In this document: piece by piece, positions 24,435 to 26,863 of the stretch
Layout of the letters: each line of letters starts with the position of its first letter
Position numbering within the stretch: position 1 is the stretch's first letter
Assembly (NCBI GenBank): GCA_031267635.1
Contig: JAIRYX010000447.1
Location: forward strand, 1 to 26,863
Origin: Planctomycetaceae bacterium
GTDB lineage: Bacteria; Planctomycetota; Planctomycetia; Pirellulales; Thermoguttaceae
Reading direction: 5' to 3'
DNA length: 26,863 bases
The notes under the pieces: model-generated
What the model saw: the letters and a program-made list of their open reading frames with translations, nothing else
Told to the model about the DNA's origin: nothing
The model's database searches: none
Made by a program: the position numbers and the translations under genes

Positions 24435-24556
24435 CACTTGGGGGCTTTGTTGGTTACTAAGGGAAACTTGATAAATAAGGGCTGCAATAGTAAAGCCGCT
24501 CGGATAACAATGCAGTTTCCCAGTGTGGATCTATTTGACTGGGCGACTGAATAATT
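24435..24556 (-). repeat. R2 half element
   Basis: GGTTACTAAGGGAAACTTG, ATAAATAAGGGCTGCAATAG, then CCCAGTGTGGATC and GGGCGACTGAATAATTAC form the right half of R2 in the same sense as 16420-16544. Apart from this, R1 at 24808 and the two promoters I see nothing in 24264-25077. Confidence 0.65.
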
Positions 24557-24807
24557 ACAAAATTTTTATGCCAAAATTCTGACATCGGTAAATGTTTTAA
24601 CGGCTTTATCATTGAGGGTGCATAATATAAGTTATTGCATCCGTTTTATAAGAAATTGATAGAGATAAAAAATAGAAAAAATGGCGACAATTAAAAAAAT
24701 TGCACAGACATTCATCGAAAATAGAACGTTGCAGAGGAGAAAAATTTTCCGACGAGACAGTCTTCAATTCAATTTGAATTTTTTCAGAGAGGACGAAATA
24801 TATTTGT

Positions 24808-24895
24808 GGGAACTTCTAAAAACATCCCCCAGAGGTTCGTAAGTCCTTATTTTTCAATGATAAAATTTGTTGAAGGTAGGGTTTTTAGAAGTTCC
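24808..24895 (+). repeat. R1 palindromic element, copy e
   Basis: Arms GGGAACTTCTAAAAACATC and the complementary GGGTTTTTAGAAGTTCC, with loop TTCGTAAGTCCTTATTTTTC. Unlike copies b and d, it is not adjacent to a stop codon but lies upstream of the DUF1559 promoter. Confidence 0.85.
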
Positions 24896-24946
24896 TTTGT
24901 GTACTTATAGCTAAAAATATTGTGAAAAAATTCAAGAAAATTTCCT

Positions 24947-24994
24947 CCAATTCCAACAATCTGCATTGCCTGATTCAATTTGCCTGCATAAAAT
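24947..24994 (+). promoter_or_regulatory. Promoter and conserved box of DUF1559 cassette 2
   Basis: Box CCAATTCCAACAAT (24947-24960), 5 nt, -35 TTGCCT (24966-24971), 17 nt, -10 TAAAAT (24989-24994). This gives a leader of about 75 nt before the ATG at 25078. Confidence 0.7.
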
Positions 24995-25077
24995 AATATA
25001 AAACAATTTACTTAACACAACAACATTGTGTTTTTGTTATTCTAGCATTAAAAACTTAAAATTAAGGAATTTCAGTA

Positions 25078-26307
25078 ATGAAAAATTGGAACACAACATT
25101 TGATTCACTGGGACAATGCCAAAAAGCATTGGTGCGTGTAAAAGGGTTAATTTACCATTTTTTACGTGCGATTTCCTTCATTTTGGCTCGCGTCAGTGCG
25201 TGCATTTCTGCCCGATTTGGAAAACAATCTGTTATTCGCCGAGCATTTACGCTGGTAGAATTACTTGTGGTCATTGCCATTATTGGCATTTTGATCGCGT
25301 TACTTTTACCTGCTGTTCAAGCTGCTCGCGAGGCGGCGAGAAGAATGCAATGCAGCAACAACATGAAACAGAGTGTTCTTGCTTTGCATAATTATCAGGA
25401 TGCTTACAAAGCATTTCCTGCTTCCCGAAGTTGGTTTGGAACAGGAACTGATGCCTACTGGGGACCGACGGTAAAAATTCTGCCCTATATGGAACAAGGG
25501 GCTCTTTACAATGATCTTCAGACGATCCCATCAAACAGTACCAACCGTTTTGAAACATGGTGCAAAAATGACATTTACAAAATCAAAATTGCAACACTTC
25601 TTTGCCCTTCGGATAACAATAGTAAAAATCCCTATGAAGGATATGGAGCTTCTAATGTTGTGTACTCGTTCGGCGATGGGATGTGGAACCATAACGGAGT
25701 CGGAAACTCTATTTCCAGCCGTATGATTTTTTCGCCGGCTGTATGGAAAGACTTTGCCGGATGTGCTGATGGGACAAGTAACACCGTTGCTGTAAGTGAA
25801 ACAGTTGTTGCAAACATTCAAAGCTCTCGTGATATCCGAGGCGGCGTGGCACAAGTGACAAGTGCGGATAATGGAAGCAACGGCGGTCCTATGGGAAAAT
25901 GTGGTCTTGGCGCTCTTGTTGACTCCAACAACCGTCGTTCGCTCAAACCCGCTCAAGCGCTTGTGACTCATAGTAAAATAGGAAGTGAACCTTCATCCAA
26001 TCTGCGCGGCGGACGATTTCAGGACGGACGCGGAATTTATCAGGGATTTCATACGGTACTCCCCCCGAATTTTCCTTCATGCAGCCATGCGGTCGGTGCA
26101 GAGGATTCTTGGGGAATTTACTCGCCAAACTCCAATCATACAGGCGGAGTCAATGTAGGAGTGTTTGACGGATCTGTTCATTTCATTTCCGATACCATTG
26201 ACTGTAACGGAGCTTCCGCCGGTCAGGTAACAAGTGGTCAAAGTCCTTATGGCGTCTGGGGTGCGTTGGGGTCGCCGAACGGTGGGGAATCCAAAACCAC
26301 TTTTTAA
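25078..26307 (+). CDS. DUF1559 pilin-like protein with extended N-terminus (cassette 2)
   Basis: 409 residues. AAGGAA lies about 10 nt before the ATG. A 56-residue leader (MKNWNTTFDSLGQC, LIYHFLRAISFILARVSACI, SARFGKQSVIRRA) precedes the pilin signal at F57 (FTLVELLVVIAIIGILIALL). That is much longer than the 8-residue leader of the 19088 protein. The leader is real: the pseudogene at 9630 carries a recognisable relative of it, and it contains its own hydrophobic stretch. DUF1559 body; H354 and D364-G365 form H-X9-DG. The C-terminal roughly 30 residues (QVTSGQSPYGVWGALGSPNG) match the 19088 protein exactly except near the last residues, with nearly identical DNA. It is followed by a hairpin and a lipoprotein gene. 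Confidence 0.93.
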   Translation: MKNWNTTFDSLGQCQKALVRVKGLIYHFLRAISFILARVSACISARFGKQSVIRRAFTLVELLVVIAIIGILIALLLPAVQAAREAARRMQCSNNMKQSVLALHNYQDAYKAFPASRSWFGTGTDAYWGPTVKILPYMEQGALYNDLQTIPSNSTNRFETWCKNDIYKIKIATLLCPSDNNSKNPYEGYGASNVVYSFGDGMWNHNGVGNSISSRMIFSPAVWKDFAGCADGTSNTVAVSETVVANIQSSRDIRGGVAQVTSADNGSNGGPMGKCGLGALVDSNNRRSLKPAQALVTHSKIGSEPSSNLRGGRFQDGRGIYQGFHTVLPPNFPSCSHAVGAEDSWGIYSPNSNHTGGVNVGVFDGSVHFISDTIDCNGASAGQVTSGQSPYGVWGALGSPNGGESKTTF

Positions 26308-26354
26308 CAAGTTGGGTATTTGAAAACACTCAAACAAAATATCGGATACTCAAT

Positions 26355-26376
26355 GGGGCGGTGTTGACGCCGCCTC
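26355..26376 (+). promoter_or_regulatory. Conserved hairpin between DUF1559 and lipoprotein genes (cassette 2)
   Basis: GGGGCGG, 8-nt loop, CCGCCTC, 37 nt before the lipoprotein ATG. It corresponds to 20247-20270; the loop differs while the stem can still pair. Confidence 0.5.
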
Positions 26377-26413
26377 GTTGTTGCAATTTTACAGCTTTTA
26401 ATATGGAGTTATC

Positions 26414-26863
26414 ATGCAACATTTATCGAAAGTTTTGATTTTCGCCTTTTTCGCAGCCATTACGGGATGTTCCGGCAAACAACTTCCGCCAGACCTGCCC
26501 CAATTGTTTCCTTGTAAAATCATCATTCAGCAGGAAGGAAAACCTCTTGCCGACGCCCAAGTATTCCTTTCTCCTGTTGATGGTTCCAAATGGAATGCAA
26601 CGGGAAATACGAATACGCAAGGCGTGACCGAACCTTGGACGCAAGGGATGTATCGTGGTGTTGCGGAAGGAAAATTCAAGGTGGTTGTTTTCAAACAGGA
26701 AATCATCAATCCGCCGGCGGAGACGTCTTCCGCTTCCGGTCAACAAACAGAAGAGCCGAAAGTTTACAATCTGATTGAAGAAATCTATAGTGAAGCGACA
26801 AAGACGCCATTATCAATAGAGGTCTCTTCAAGTCAATCCGAATGGACATTGGATATCGGTAAA
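26414..26863 (+). CDS. Small lipoprotein partner of DUF1559 (cassette 2), truncated by window edge
   Basis: 150 codons are visible, with the frame open to the window edge; the 159-residue copy at 20307 indicates that only about nine residues are missing. The signal peptide MQHLSKVLIFAFFAAITGC has lipobox C19. The sandwich domain is the same as in the first copy, with only a handful of residue changes, mostly in the signal peptide (CFVTIM to FFAAIT) plus single K-to-Q, V-to-I and G-to-S changes. The Shine-Dalgarno region (GGAGTTATC before ATG) is shared. It is very probably cotranscribed with the DUF1559 gene 106 bp upstream. Confidence 0.88.
   Translation, partial: MQHLSKVLIFAFFAAITGCSGKQLPPDLPQLFPCKIIIQQEGKPLADAQVFLSPVDGSKWNATGNTNTQGVTEPWTQGMYRGVAEGKFKVVVFKQEIINPPAETSSASGQQTEEPKVYNLIEEIYSEATKTPLSIEVSSSQSEWTLDIGK

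Overview
This window looks like a piece of a moderate-GC planctomycete chromosome (Planctomycetota, Pirellulales-like). The main evidence is a set of DUF1559 proteins: pilin-like N-termini (FTLVELLVVIAIIG) joined to a C-terminal H-X9-DG motif, accompanied by small lipoproteins. This combination is typical of planctomycetes and rare elsewhere. Sparse coding, many genes without a clear Shine-Dalgarno site, and many dispersed palindromic repeats fit the same picture. Housekeeping genes are separated by repeat-rich intergenic DNA.

Left part (1-8300): the first five codons of a gene leaving the window leftward; a repeat-rich gap; a solitary cysA-type ATPase (minus); a small internally deleted ISAzo13-like element; a well-formed promoter and cobalamin riboswitch driving metE (B12-independent methionine synthase); and a CstA-family carbon-starvation/peptide or pyruvate transporter (minus), followed by a broken gene end.

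Middle (8300-18300): small hypothetical ORFs; a frameshifted and truncated DUF1559 pseudogene; a TPR lipoprotein followed by a 1005-residue exported protein (probable operon); a DegT/StrS-type PLP aminotransferase; and hemL (minus).

Right part (18300-26863): a DUF1559 cluster. Two plus-strand cassettes each carry a DUF1559 protein and a near-identical lipoprotein (19088-20786, and 25078 to the window edge). A minus-strand cassette carries two DUF1559 proteins and a different lipoprotein (24263-21053). Three DUF1559 loci (9630, 24263, 25078) share one promoter architecture: a 14-bp box, 5 nt, a -35 hexamer, 17 nt, and a -10 hexamer. One has a 12-G tract that separates the best start signal from the pilin domain, suggesting phase variation. 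The 19088 gene is preceded by a strong consensus promoter and a roughly 440-nt leader full of stem-loops. Together these suggest a regulated, possibly phase-variable family of exported pilin-like proteins with partner lipoproteins. This is the most likely undescribed system here.

Four dispersed repeat families are recognisable by eye: R1 (about 88 bp, perfect terminal palindromes, five full copies), R2 (a fold-back element of up to about 335 bp), R3 (a 210-bp duplication) and R4 (about 80 bp). No tRNA, rRNA or CRISPR array was seen.
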